Shown here: positions 33,491-41,805 of the stretch, piece after piece
Layout: each line of letters opens with the position of its first letter
How positions within the stretch are numbered: the stretch's first letter is position 1
Translations under genes and position numbers: made by a program
Assembly (NCBI RefSeq): GCF_048060115.1
Contig: NZ_JBHMIM010000027.1
Location: 1 to 64,000, forward strand
Source: Micromonospora_E sp048060115
GTDB taxonomy: Bacteria > Actinomycetota > Actinomycetes > Mycobacteriales > Micromonosporaceae
Reading direction: 5' to 3'
Length of the DNA stretch: 64,000 bases
Notes under the pieces: generated by a model
Told to the model about the DNA's origin: nothing
Seen by the model: only the letters and a program-made list of their open reading frames with translations
Databases searched by the model: none

Positions 33491-33528
33491 TTGATCCCGT
33501 AGCGGGATCAAAATCCCCTAACGGGATC
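33491..33528. promoter_or_regulatory. Palindromic repeats before the biosynthesis island
   Basis: TTGATCCCG TAG CGGGATCAA (33491-33511) is a perfect 9-3-9 palindrome. A second copy, ATCCC-CTAAC-GGGAT (33513-33527), begins two bases on, so GGGATC recurs at a 19-base step. The pair sits about 124 bases before the first methyltransferase gene. I see no gene in 33398-33651. Confidence 0.62.
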
Positions 33529-33651
33529 ACGTTTGAAGAGACATGGTGGTGCCGCCGAAAGATGCGGGGATGCCGCCCCGGCCAGTGCCGGCGATCGGCC
33601 ATTATGTGGGAAATCTTTCCCGAAATACGAGAAGCTAGATAGCGTCGGGGC

Positions 33652-34452
33652 ATGTCAGCCGTATACACGCACGGTCATCACGAGTCGGTGCTGCGCTCCC
33701 ACCGCTGGCGTACCGCCGAGAACTCGGCCGCGTACCTGTTGCCGCACCTGCGGCCCGGCCAGACGTTGCTCGACATCGGCGCCGGTCCCGGCACCATCAC
33801 CATGGACCTCGCCGCACTCGTCGCCCCGGGCCGGGTCACCGCCACCGAGGTCACCGACGAAGCGCTGTCGCTGTCGCGCGCCGAGGCGCAGGCCCGGGGC
33901 GTCACGACTGTCGACTTCACCACGGCCGACGTACACGAACTGCCGTTCCCCGACGACGCGTTCGACGTGGTCCACGCCCACCAGGTCCTCCAGCACGTCG
34001 GCGACCCGGTCCGCGCGCTCGCCGAGATGCGCCGGGTCTGCCGGCCCGGGGGAGTGGTCGCGGCCCGTGACAGCGACTACGACCGCTTCGCCTGGTATCC
34101 CGCCGTACCCGAACTCGACGAATGGCTCGCGCTCTACCAGGCGACCGCCCGCGCCAACGGCGGCGAACCGGACGCCGGCCGCCGCCTGCTCTCCTGGGCG
34201 TTTGCCGCCGGCTTGCGCGACATCACCCCCGGCGCTTCCGCCTGGTGCTACGCCACCGACGAGGACCGCCGCTGGTGGGGGACCATGTGGTCCGAGCGCA
34301 TCGTCGCCTCCGAGATGGCCCGGCAGATCCTCGCCGCCGGCGCCGCCACCCCCGCCGACCTGCAACGACTCTCCGCCGGCTGGCTCCGCTGGGCCGACGC
34401 GCCCGACGGCTGGTTCGCCATTCTGCACGGCGAGATCCTCTGCCGTCCCTGA
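33652..34452 (+). CDS. SAM-dependent methyltransferase (UbiE-like)
   Basis: A 266-residue class I methyltransferase. SAM-binding motif I is LLDIGAGPGTITMDLAAL, followed by the acidic TATEVTDEALSLS, DVHELPFPDDAFDVVHAHQVLQHV (motif II/III) and CRPGGVVAARDSDYD. The C-terminal half (DEDRRWWGTMWSERI) is typical of small-molecule methyltransferases. It has its own upstream region with palindromes, and lies 59 bases before the epimerase-like gene. Substrate unknown; the gene cluster suggests an amino-acid or peptide derivative. Confidence 0.87.
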   Translation: MSAVYTHGHHESVLRSHRWRTAENSAAYLLPHLRPGQTLLDIGAGPGTITMDLAALVAPGRVTATEVTDEALSLSRAEAQARGVTTVDFTTADVHELPFPDDAFDVVHAHQVLQHVGDPVRALAEMRRVCRPGGVVAARDSDYDRFAWYPAVPELDEWLALYQATARANGGEPDAGRRLLSWAFAAGLRDITPGASAWCYATDEDRRWWGTMWSERIVASEMARQILAAGAATPADLQRLSAGWLRWADAPDGWFAILHGEILCRP

Positions 34453-34511
34453 CTCAGACGGTCGATCGATCAGCGTGGATTGTCGGCGGGGGGCGTGACA
34501 AGCTGATCCGC

Positions 34512-35594
34512 ATGGAGCTCGACGTCGGTCGGATGACCCTGCGCCTGTTGACGGTGTTCCGGAGTTCACAGCACTCCTACGACTCGACGGACACCTGCCT
34601 CGTCACCCTCGCCCACGACGGCGTCACCGGCCTGGGTGAGGGCACACCGGCCTGGGCGCACGGCGAAACCGTCGAGCAGGTCGTCGCGGCGGTCGCCGAA
34701 CACGGCAGAGACGTCCTCGGCCCGGACCTGTCCGATCCGGACCAGGTCCTGGACCGGGTGGCCGACTGGGACGGACCGGTCGGCGCGCGGATGGCGCTCG
34801 ACGGCGCGGTGCACGACTGGCTGGGCCGGTCCGCCGGCGTACCGACGTGGCAGCTGTACGGCGTACCGCGCACCCTGCCCGAGCCGACCGGCTTCACCAT
34901 CGGGCTCGGCAGTGTCGCGCAGACCCTGGAGCTGGTGGCGAACGCGCCACCAGTCGGCGCGTTCAAGATGAAGGTACGCGGCGCCGAAGACCTCGACCGG
35001 CTGGCCGCCGTTCGCGCGGTCACCGACCTGCCGGTACGGATCGACCCCAACGAGGCGTGGGACCTGCGGACCGCGCTGGAACTGACCCCGGCCCTGCGCG
35101 CCCTCGACATCCAGCTCGTCGAGCAGCCGTTCGCGAGAGATGCGGTCGACGCGTACCGCCGCTACCGCAAGCTGCCCGACCGGTTGCCGTTCTTCCTGGA
35201 CGAGGGCTGCACGGGCGTGGACAGTGTCCGGGCGGCCGCCGGCCTGGCCGACGGGGTGGTGGTCAAGCTGGCCAAGTCCGGTGGAGTGCGGGCCACCCGC
35301 CGGGTGATGGAGGCCGCGCGGCAGGTGGGCCTGTCGGTGATGCTCAGCTGCAACTGCGAGTCGGAGCTCGCGCTGAGCCAGGCCGCCCTACTGGCCCCGC
35401 TGGCCGACCGCATCGACATCGACAGCCAGTTCCTCCTGCGTGATCCCCCGTTCCGAGGGCTGGGCCTCGACCAGGGGCGGATCGTTCTCGGCGACGCCGC
35501 AGGGTTGGGGGTGGTGCCGTCCGACCAGCACACCTTCGGCGGTGCTGAGCCGACCGGAGCCGGCGTCCGGTCCGGCGGCGGGCCGGACGACTGA
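34512..35594 (+). CDS. Enolase-superfamily dipeptide epimerase-like enzyme
   Basis: A 360-residue member of the muconate-lactonising/dipeptide-epimerase group. Catalytic residues are all present: K152xK154 in AFKMKVRG, metal ligands D178 (RIDPNEAWD), E204 (QLVEQPFA) and D230 (FFLDEGCTG), and the second acid/base lysine K255 (KLAKSGG). The two-lysine set supports 1,1-proton transfer, meaning racemisation or epimerisation of an amino-acid residue. In this cluster it may epimerise an intermediate made by the ATP-grasp enzyme (inference). It overlaps the MFS gene start by one base. Confidence 0.88.
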   Translation: MELDVGRMTLRLLTVFRSSQHSYDSTDTCLVTLAHDGVTGLGEGTPAWAHGETVEQVVAAVAEHGRDVLGPDLSDPDQVLDRVADWDGPVGARMALDGAVHDWLGRSAGVPTWQLYGVPRTLPEPTGFTIGLGSVAQTLELVANAPPVGAFKMKVRGAEDLDRLAAVRAVTDLPVRIDPNEAWDLRTALELTPALRALDIQLVEQPFARDAVDAYRRYRKLPDRLPFFLDEGCTGVDSVRAAAGLADGVVVKLAKSGGVRATRRVMEAARQVGLSVMLSCNCESELALSQAALLAPLADRIDIDSQFLLRDPPFRGLGLDQGRIVLGDAAGLGVVPSDQHTFGGAEPTGAGVRSGGGPDD

Positions 35595-36823
35595 TGGCCG
35601 CCCCGGCCACCCCCCGCGCGGCCGCGGGCACCCGCCCCTGGCCGGCACCGCGCAGGGGTGCCTTCACCCGCGCCCAGTGGGCCGTGCTGGCCGGCGGATT
35701 CCTGGTCAACGTCGGCTCGTTCTCGATCTATCCGTACCTGGCGGTGCTGCTGCGCGAACGCATGGGCGTAGGCATGGCGCAGGTCGGGATGGTGCTCGGA
35801 GCGGCGACCCTGGTGCAGTTCGCCAGCGCCCCGGCGACCGCCGCGGTGGCCGAGCGGATCGGTCTGAAGCGGTCCCTGGTGGCGGCCCTGACGCTGTACA
35901 GCCTCGGTGGGGCGGCGTTCCTCGCGGGACAGCGGGTCCCGGTGCTGACCGTCGCCGGCCTGTTGCTCATCTCCGGCGGCGGGTCACTGTACTCGCCGGC
36001 GTACCGTAGCTATCTGGTGCACGACGTGGGCGACGAGCAGCGGCCCCGGCTGGTGTCGGCGGGTAACGCCGCAGGCAACCTCGGTATAGCGGTGGGGCCG
36101 GTGGTGGGGGCGTTGTTCGTGCACCGGCCGACCGTGATGTTCGCGGCCGTGACGACGGTGTACGCCAGTGTGGCGCTCGGCCATGTCTTTCTCCGCCGGG
36201 AGCGGCGGGTCGCCGACGCGCCACCGGTGGAGCCGTTCCGGCGGATGCTGCACGGAGTGGCGGTGCTGCCGTTCGTCGTCACTGCCGTGTCGTTCTACGT
36301 GCACATGCAGTTCTACCAGTACCTCTCCAGTTACGCGCAGGGCCGGATGGCGACCCTGCTGTTCGGTGCGGCGATGATGGGCTACTCGCTCGGCCTGGTG
36401 GTGGTGCAGCCGCTGGTAGCCGACCGGGTGGGGAGGATGAGCTACCCGGCGGCGATGACGATCGGATTCGGTGCCCTGGCGACCGGGATGGTCGCGTTCG
36501 CCGGTGGGAACGGTCCGGCGGTGGTCTGCGGGGTCGCCGCGATCAGCCTCGGCAGCGCGGTGTTGTTCCTCAAGAACGACCTCGAAGCGTTGGCGGGGTC
36601 GGAAAGATCCGCGACGGTTGCCTTCGGCCAGCAGCGGCTCGCGGTCGGGGTCGGCTCGTTCCTCAGCGGAGTCGCCGGGGGCAGCGTGTACGGAGCGTTC
36701 GAACAAGGCGGGTTCCTGCCCGGATTCTGGCTGGTCGTCGCGGCCCAGTGTGTCGTCCTTCCGGTGCTGGTGCTCACGGTGGGGCGATGGCTGGGACGCC
36801 GCGTACCGACCCGGGGCGCGTAA
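35594..36823 (+). CDS. MFS exporter
   Basis: A 409-residue major-facilitator protein with 12 predicted membrane segments, including MVLGAATLVQFASAPATAAVAERIGLKRSLVA (motif A region) and GNAAGNLGIAVGPVVGALFV, which resembles the drug-efflux type. Its ATG at 35594 shares a base with the epimerase TGA, so the two are co-translated. It likely exports the product of the 33.6-41 kb genes. It ends six bases before the convergent PLP-enzyme gene. Confidence 0.88.
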   Translation: MAAPATPRAAAGTRPWPAPRRGAFTRAQWAVLAGGFLVNVGSFSIYPYLAVLLRERMGVGMAQVGMVLGAATLVQFASAPATAAVAERIGLKRSLVAALTLYSLGGAAFLAGQRVPVLTVAGLLLISGGGSLYSPAYRSYLVHDVGDEQRPRLVSAGNAAGNLGIAVGPVVGALFVHRPTVMFAAVTTVYASVALGHVFLRRERRVADAPPVEPFRRMLHGVAVLPFVVTAVSFYVHMQFYQYLSSYAQGRMATLLFGAAMMGYSLGLVVVQPLVADRVGRMSYPAAMTIGFGALATGMVAFAGGNGPAVVCGVAAISLGSAVLFLKNDLEALAGSERSATVAFGQQRLAVGVGSFLSGVAGGSVYGAFEQGGFLPGFWLVVAAQCVVLPVLVLTVGRWLGRRVPTRGA

Positions 36824-36829
36824 CCGCGC

Positions 36830-37951
36830 TCAGCCGGCCGACGCGGGCCGGCTGGTTCCCGGGCAGCTGGTTCCCCGAGGGCCGGCGACGGCGGCGGGGT
36901 GCAGGTCCTGGCCGGTTGACGGCGGGTGGGCGCGTCGCGCCCACGGCAAGGTCGACCAGGGCGGGGCCAACTCGTCGAGGGAGGCGATCTCCACCGGCTC
37001 CAAGGTGTCCATGTCGAGGGCTTCGCGGTGGCGGGCGAAGACCTTGTCGACGTACCGGTGGCCGGTGTCGGCTCCGATCAGCAGGTGCATCCGTTCCGGG
37101 CGGCGTCCGGCCTCCCACCGGGCCGCGAGGTACGCCGCGCCGGTGGAGAGGCCGGCGAAGACCGCATGAGCGCGCATCAATGCGATGGTGCCGGCCATGG
37201 CATGGCGGAAGCCGATCCAGTGCACCTGGTCGTACAGTTCGTGGCGGACGTTGTCGAAGGGGATGGCGCTGCCGATCCCGGCGATGATCGCGTCCGGATC
37301 CGGGAACCGTTCACTGCCGAAGCTGACGCTGCCGAACGGCTGGACCCCCACGAGCCGGGTCGACGGCTCGTGGGTGCGGATCGACTGGATCAGCCCGGCG
37401 CTGGACGCGCCAGTGCCGACGCTGGCGACCGCGGTCAGCGGTACCTGCGGCACGGCGGCCCGGACGAGTGTCGCCAGTTCGGCGTAGCCGAGTCGGTGCA
37501 CCGGGTCGTGGTACTGGCGCATCCAGTGCATGCCAGGGTTGGCACGCAGGAGCTCCTGTACCCGCGCCACGCGTCGGTGCTGGTCCAGTCGCAGGTCGCT
37601 CTCGACGGGCATCTGGTGCACGGTGGCGCCGAGGATTTCCAGCTGCGACCGGATGGTCGGGGTCACCGTGGTCGAGGCGACGATGTGGCAGCGCAGTCCG
37701 TACCGGTGACAGGCCATGGCCAGCGCGAGGGCGTAGATGCCGCTGGAGCTGTCGACGAGGGTGTCGCCGGGGCGGACGGTCCCTGCCGCCAGCAGCGCCC
37801 GTACCGCGCCGAGGGCGGCGTAGACCTTCAGAGTTTCGAACCGGGCCAGGACCATGGTGTCCGACAGGCGGATGAGGCTCGGTGCCTTGATGGCGTCGGT
37901 GACGTGCGAGTGCACCGGTGGCGGGGTCGTCGACGGGCCCGTGGACGGCAT
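36830..37951 (-). CDS. PLP-dependent cysteine-synthase-like enzyme
   Basis: A 373-residue fold-type II PLP protein. K42 in RFETLKVYAALGA is the likely Schiff-base lysine, DSSSGIYALALAM (67-79) sits where the substrate loop TSGNTG usually is, and ASVGTGASSAGL binds the phosphate. The substrate-loop Asn is replaced by Ile/Tyr, so the substrate differs from O-acetylserine sulfhydrylase; beta-replacement on an activated serine to give a diamino acid is one possibility (inference). ATG 37951 has AAAGGAG upstream. It is the only minus-strand biosynthetic gene here and is divergent from the second methyltransferase. Confidence 0.8.
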   Translation of the reverse strand: MPSTGPSTTPPPVHSHVTDAIKAPSLIRLSDTMVLARFETLKVYAALGAVRALLAAGTVRPGDTLVDSSSGIYALALAMACHRYGLRCHIVASTTVTPTIRSQLEILGATVHQMPVESDLRLDQHRRVARVQELLRANPGMHWMRQYHDPVHRLGYAELATLVRAAVPQVPLTAVASVGTGASSAGLIQSIRTHEPSTRLVGVQPFGSVSFGSERFPDPDAIIAGIGSAIPFDNVRHELYDQVHWIGFRHAMAGTIALMRAHAVFAGLSTGAAYLAARWEAGRRPERMHLLIGADTGHRYVDKVFARHREALDMDTLEPVEIASLDELAPPWSTLPWARRAHPPSTGQDLHPAAVAGPRGTSCPGTSRPASAG

Positions 37952-37972
37952 GGCCTGATCGCTCCTTTGATT

Positions 37973-38001
37973 GACAACACATTGTCGTTCACAAATGTGA
38001 A
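37973..38001. promoter_or_regulatory. Two palindromes in the central divergent promoter
   Basis: GACAA-CACA-TTGTC (37973-37986) and TTCACAAATGTGAA (37988-38001) are perfect palindromes one base apart, 22 bases before the PLP-enzyme start. They are AT-richer than the surroundings. A dimeric regulator controlling both directions of the island is likely. The rest of 37952-38250 has no supported gene. Confidence 0.65.
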
Positions 38002-38250
38002 TCCTCGGCGTGGATGTGTTCTGGTGACATGTTGGTCGCTCCTGGTAGTGGATTGGTTCCTGCTGTCGTATGCCATCGCGGTGCCAGTAGCTGATCGAAG
38101 CAGAATGTCCGACATCGAGATGGTGATCCGGAATCTTCTGGCTTCGCCAGCTTCTGAGGCTGATCAATCTTCTTCGATCGACGAGGGAACTTCCGCGCCT
38201 CGACGAGCGACCTGTAAGACGTCAGTCGTCGGGCGAGTACGGAGCTGCCG

Positions 38251-39012
38251 ATGGAGTGGTTTGCAGACGACGGGTTCTGGGTGGACTTCGCCGCCGCGTT
38301 GTTCGCCCCGCACCGTCAGCAGGAGGCCCGGAGTCGGGTGGCGACCTCGCCACTGCTGGAGGTCACAGCCGGGACCAGAGTGCTGGACCTCGGCTGCGGT
38401 CCGGGTACCTACGCCGTCCCGCTCGCCGCGCGCGGTGCCCAGGTCACCGGGGTCGACCTGAGCGCGACCATGCTGGACCGAGCCGACCGGGCCGGCGAGC
38501 AGGCCGGACTATCGGTACGCCTGGTCCAAGCCGACATGCGGGAGTTCGTCGAGCGGGACAGCTATGACCTGATCATCAGCATGTACACCTCGTTCGGATA
38601 CTTCACCGACCCGGCCCAGAACCAGCTGGTGCTACACAACGCCTGGCAGAGCCTGGTGCCAGGCGGGCGACTGCTGATGGACCTGTTCAGCAAGGAGATT
38701 TTCGCCCGGTGGGCGGGCACCCCGAAAGTGGTTCAGCTGGACGGCGGACACCTGGTCATGCGGGACACCATCCTGGACGACTGGACCCGGTTCCGCAGCG
38801 ATTGGACCTTGATCCGGGGCGACACCGCCCGGCACGGGTACTTAGAACAGTTCGTCTACAGCGCAGCCGAGATCCGCAGCATGCTGAGCGCCGCCGGGTT
38901 CACCGACGTCACCTGCTTCGGCGGCTTCGCCGGTGAACCGTACGACAATCACGCGCAGCGGCTGCTCGTGCGGGCGAGCCGTCCCGCGCAGGCCGAGGAG
39001 GCGGGGACGTGA
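38251..39012 (+). CDS. SAM-dependent methyltransferase
   Basis: A 253-residue class I methyltransferase with motif I VLDLGCGPGTYAVPLAARGAQVTGVDLS, a second-strand QADMREFVERDSYDLIISMYTSFGYF and LVPGGRLLMDLFSKE. FVYSAAEIRSMLSAAGF near the C-terminus is typical of glycine/sarcosine or small-molecule methyltransferases. ATG 38251 has GGAG upstream. It overlaps the ATP-grasp gene by four bases, so the two are co-translated. Confidence 0.87.
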   Translation: MEWFADDGFWVDFAAALFAPHRQQEARSRVATSPLLEVTAGTRVLDLGCGPGTYAVPLAARGAQVTGVDLSATMLDRADRAGEQAGLSVRLVQADMREFVERDSYDLIISMYTSFGYFTDPAQNQLVLHNAWQSLVPGGRLLMDLFSKEIFARWAGTPKVVQLDGGHLVMRDTILDDWTRFRSDWTLIRGDTARHGYLEQFVYSAAEIRSMLSAAGFTDVTCFGGFAGEPYDNHAQRLLVRASRPAQAEEAGT

Positions 39013-40283
39013 CCATCGCGTCGCTGGAGTCGCTGACGTTCGGCCTTGCCCGGCTGCGCGAGGCCGCCGCCGAAAGCGGACACCGGCTGTGCCTGCTCAC
39101 CGGGGACCGGTCGGTATACGCGTACGAACTCGACCGGCTCGGACCCGACGACGTGACCGTGATCGACGTCGACACCACCGACGTGGCCGCCTGCGCCGCC
39201 GCCCTCGACCAACTGCCCGACCTCGCCGGGCTGGTCAACTCCACCGACACGTGGATGATGCCCGGGGCGACGTTGGCGGCCAGGTACGGACTGGCAACGC
39301 TCGGCCCGCAGGTGGCCCACATTCTGCGGGACAAGGCGCAGGTCCGTACCCTGCTGCACCGGGCCGGACTCAGTCGCGCCGACGCACGCCGCGCGGAGCC
39401 CACCGGCGAGGCGGTCACCGAGGCGGTCGCGGCCGTCGGCTACCCGGTGATCGTCAAGGACTCGGCGGGTACCTCCTCCCGGTCGGTGTGGCTGGTCCGC
39501 GACGACGCCGAACGCGACCGGGCCGCCCGCCAGGTCGCCGATGCCACCTTGCTGGGCCGGCACCTGGTGGTCGAACCGTACTTCCCGGGCCCCGTGTACA
39601 GCGCCGAGACGGTCAGTTGGCGCGGGCACACCCGGTTGCTCGGGATCGCGGTGCACATCCACACCCCCGAGCCGGTCCGTCGGGAGGAGGCCGTCGCCTT
39701 TCCGGTCGCGCTCCCGCCGGCCGAATCAGGTCGGCTGGCGACCTGGATCGGGGAGGTCCTCGCCGCGGTCGGGTTCACCGACGGGGTGGCACACACCGAG
39801 TTCGCCCACACCCCGGCCGGCCCGGAGGTCGTGGAGATCAACGGCCGGATCGCCGGAGCGGTCATCGGGGAGATGATGTGCCGGTCGCTCGGGTCGAACG
39901 TGTACTCGGCGGTGACCGACACCGCGCTCGGCCGCCGGCCGCGACTTCTCGACGCCCCGCTGACCCCCGACCGTGGCTTCGGGATGACGTTCCTGCATCC
40001 CCCGGCGGCGGGCCGACTCGCCGGCTGGCGCGGGCTCGAACGGCTACCGCAGTTCCCCGGCGGCCCCGAGTTCTTCCCGACCGCCCAGGTCGGTGACCGG
40101 ATCGTTCACCTTGCCGATCAACGCGGCTGCACCGCTCTGGTGATGGCCGAGGGGCCCACCGCCGAGATCGGCCTCTACCACTCGCTGGCCGCCGCCGGCA
40201 CCGTCACCCACGACATGCGACCGCTGGACTGGAATCTCGGACAGGAGCCCCATGACCACGTACGGGCCGGAAGCCTACGGTGA
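39009..40283 (+). CDS. ATP-grasp carboxylate-amine ligase
   Basis: A 424-residue ATP-grasp protein. The N-terminal preATP-grasp domain (LLTGDRSVYAYEL) is followed by LRDKAQVRTLLHRAGL, the ATP-binding strand YPVIVKDSAGTSSRSVWLV, the hinge region VVEPYFPGPVYSAETVSW, and the metal-binding VVEINGRIAGAVIGEMM. Such ligases join a carboxylate to an amine through an acyl-phosphate, typically making dipeptides or amides. GTG 39009 overlaps the methyltransferase. Its last 32 bases overlap the next methyltransferase. Substrates are unknown. Confidence 0.87.
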   Translation: MTIASLESLTFGLARLREAAAESGHRLCLLTGDRSVYAYELDRLGPDDVTVIDVDTTDVAACAAALDQLPDLAGLVNSTDTWMMPGATLAARYGLATLGPQVAHILRDKAQVRTLLHRAGLSRADARRAEPTGEAVTEAVAAVGYPVIVKDSAGTSSRSVWLVRDDAERDRAARQVADATLLGRHLVVEPYFPGPVYSAETVSWRGHTRLLGIAVHIHTPEPVRREEAVAFPVALPPAESGRLATWIGEVLAAVGFTDGVAHTEFAHTPAGPEVVEINGRIAGAVIGEMMCRSLGSNVYSAVTDTALGRRPRLLDAPLTPDRGFGMTFLHPPAAGRLAGWRGLERLPQFPGGPEFFPTAQVGDRIVHLADQRGCTALVMAEGPTAEIGLYHSLAAAGTVTHDMRPLDWNLGQEPHDHVRAGSLR

Positions 40284-41001
40284 GCGCAACGCCGACGTCT
40301 ACGACGAGTGGCACGCCGACCTCGATCCGACCGATGCCGTCGACTGCCTGGCCGACCTGATCGAGCACGGCCCGGCCGGGCCGGTCCTCGAACTGGCCGT
40401 CGGCACCGGCCGGGTGACCATTCCGTTGGCGGGTCGCGGGATCGATCTGCGGGGCATCGACGCATCCGAGGCGATGGTGGCCCGGATGCGGGCCAAGGCC
40501 GGCGGCGACCGAATCCCCGTCACCATCGGCGACATGGCCGACGTCGATCCAGGCACCGACGACCGGTTCGCCATGGTGTTCGTCGTATTCACCACCTTCT
40601 TTTTCCTGCTGACCCAGGAGGAGCAGGTACGGTGCTTCGCGAACGTCGCCCGGCGACTGCTGCCGGGCGGGCTGTTCGTGCTGGAGTGTCTGGTGCCCGA
40701 CCTCGCCCGCTACCAGCGGCAGCAGAGCGTCGACGCCCACCGCGTCGACCACGACCACGTCCGCCTGGTCGCGGTCCGCCACGACCCCGTCGACCAGCGT
40801 TTCGACGGCCAGCACATCCTGATCAGCAACGACGGCATGCGGCTGGCCCCGGTGTCGATGCGCTACGCCTGGCCCGCCGAACTCGACCTGATGGCCCGCC
40901 TAGCCGGCCTGCGCCGTCGGCACCGGTGGGGCGGCTGGCACCGGGAGCCCTATCTCGGCACCGGCACCCACGTCACCGTCTACGACAACCCGGCCGCGTG
41001 A
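40252..41001 (+). CDS. SAM-dependent methyltransferase
   Basis: A 249-residue class I methyltransferase with an N-terminal AYGERNADVYDEWH (typical of small-molecule N-methyltransferases of the DesVI/TylM1 style), motif I LELAVGTGRVTIPLA, GIDASEAMVARM, and RRLLPGGLFVLECLVPD. Its ATG lies 32 bases inside the ATP-grasp gene, and its 3' end overlaps the convergent ABC ATPase gene by 102 bases. It closes the plus-strand operon 38251-41001. Confidence 0.86.
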   Translation: MTTYGPEAYGERNADVYDEWHADLDPTDAVDCLADLIEHGPAGPVLELAVGTGRVTIPLAGRGIDLRGIDASEAMVARMRAKAGGDRIPVTIGDMADVDPGTDDRFAMVFVVFTTFFFLLTQEEQVRCFANVARRLLPGGLFVLECLVPDLARYQRQQSVDAHRVDHDHVRLVAVRHDPVDQRFDGQHILISNDGMRLAPVSMRYAWPAELDLMARLAGLRRRHRWGGWHREPYLGTGTHVTVYDNPAA

Positions 41002-41802
41002 CGTCGTAGCCGTTGAGCGACGTTCCGGCCGTTCAGCGACGTCGACGGTGGGAGTCGCCGCGAGCAACGCCCGAGTGTACGGATGCCGCGGGTCGCCGGT
41101 GACCTGTCCGGTCGGGCCCTGTTCGACGATGCGCCCGTACCGCATGACCGCGACGCGGTTGGCGAGTTGCCGGACGACGGCAAGGTCGTGGGAGATGAAC
41201 AGGCAGGCCAGACCGAGCCGGTCGCGCAGATCGCACAGCAGGTTGAGAATCTTCGCCTGCACCGAGACGTCGAGCGCGGTGACGGGTTCGTCGCACACCA
41301 ACAGGCGTGGCCCCAGCGCCAGCGCGCGGGCGATCGCCACCCGCTGCTGCTGACCGCCGGACAGCTGTCGGGGGCGGCATCCACCGACCGCCGGTCCGAG
41401 CCCGACGAGGTCGAGCAACTCGTCCACCCGGGCGGCGCGGGACCGGCCGTTGCCGACCCGGTGGATCCGCAGCGGCTCGGTGAGGGCCTGGCGCACCGTC
41501 TGAGCGGGGCTGAGAGTCAGGTACGGGTCCTGGAACACCATCTGGACCTGTCGTCGGTGTGCCCGCAGCGCGCGACCGCGCAGGGCGTGGACGTCGGCAC
41601 CGTCGAACCGCACCGAGCCGGCCCGGGGCCGGTGCAGTCCGGTGACCACGCGGGCGAGGGTCGTCTTGCCGCAGCCCGACTCGCCGACAAGCCCGACGAT
41701 CTCACTGGCGGCGACCTGGAGCGTGACGTCCTCGAGCACACCAAGCCGGCCCCGGCCGTGCCGTCGGAGGTGGTCGGCGGTGAGCTGTTCGACTTCCAGC
41801 AT
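40900..41802 (-). CDS. Nickel/peptide-type ABC ATPase (DppF/NikE-like)
   Basis: A 300-residue ATPase: Walker A GESGCGKTTLARV, Q-loop VQMVFQDPYLTLSP, signature RQLSGGQQQRVAIARAL, Walker B LLVCDEPVTALDVSVQ, H-loop LFISHDLAVVRQLAN, and RHPYTRALLAA. The C-terminal about 50 residues (Thr/Val/Ala/Pro-rich) are unusual and lie opposite the methyltransferase 3' end. The gene starts three bases after the permease-ATPase fusion stop and is the last of four genes of an SBP_bac_5 importer operon. Confidence 0.88.
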   Translation of the reverse strand: MLEVEQLTADHLRRHGRGRLGVLEDVTLQVAASEIVGLVGESGCGKTTLARVVTGLHRPRAGSVRFDGADVHALRGRALRAHRRQVQMVFQDPYLTLSPAQTVRQALTEPLRIHRVGNGRSRAARVDELLDLVGLGPAVGGCRPRQLSGGQQQRVAIARALALGPRLLVCDEPVTALDVSVQAKILNLLCDLRDRLGLACLFISHDLAVVRQLANRVAVMRYGRIVEQGPTGQVTGDPRHPYTRALLAATPTVDVAERPERRSTATTSRGRVVVDGDVGAGAEIGLPVPAAPPVPTAQAG

Positions 41803-41805
41803 CGG

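Noticed and set aside
33384..33668. A 94-residue minus-strand frame before the first methyltransferase
   Set aside because: It contains the palindromes within its coding part, has no ribosome binding site or domain, and overlaps the methyltransferase start.
37973..38001. A Zur or Fur box
   Set aside because: The palindromes do not match the typical TGAAAATGATTTTCA-like or 19-bp Fur patterns well enough, so no metal regulator is claimed.
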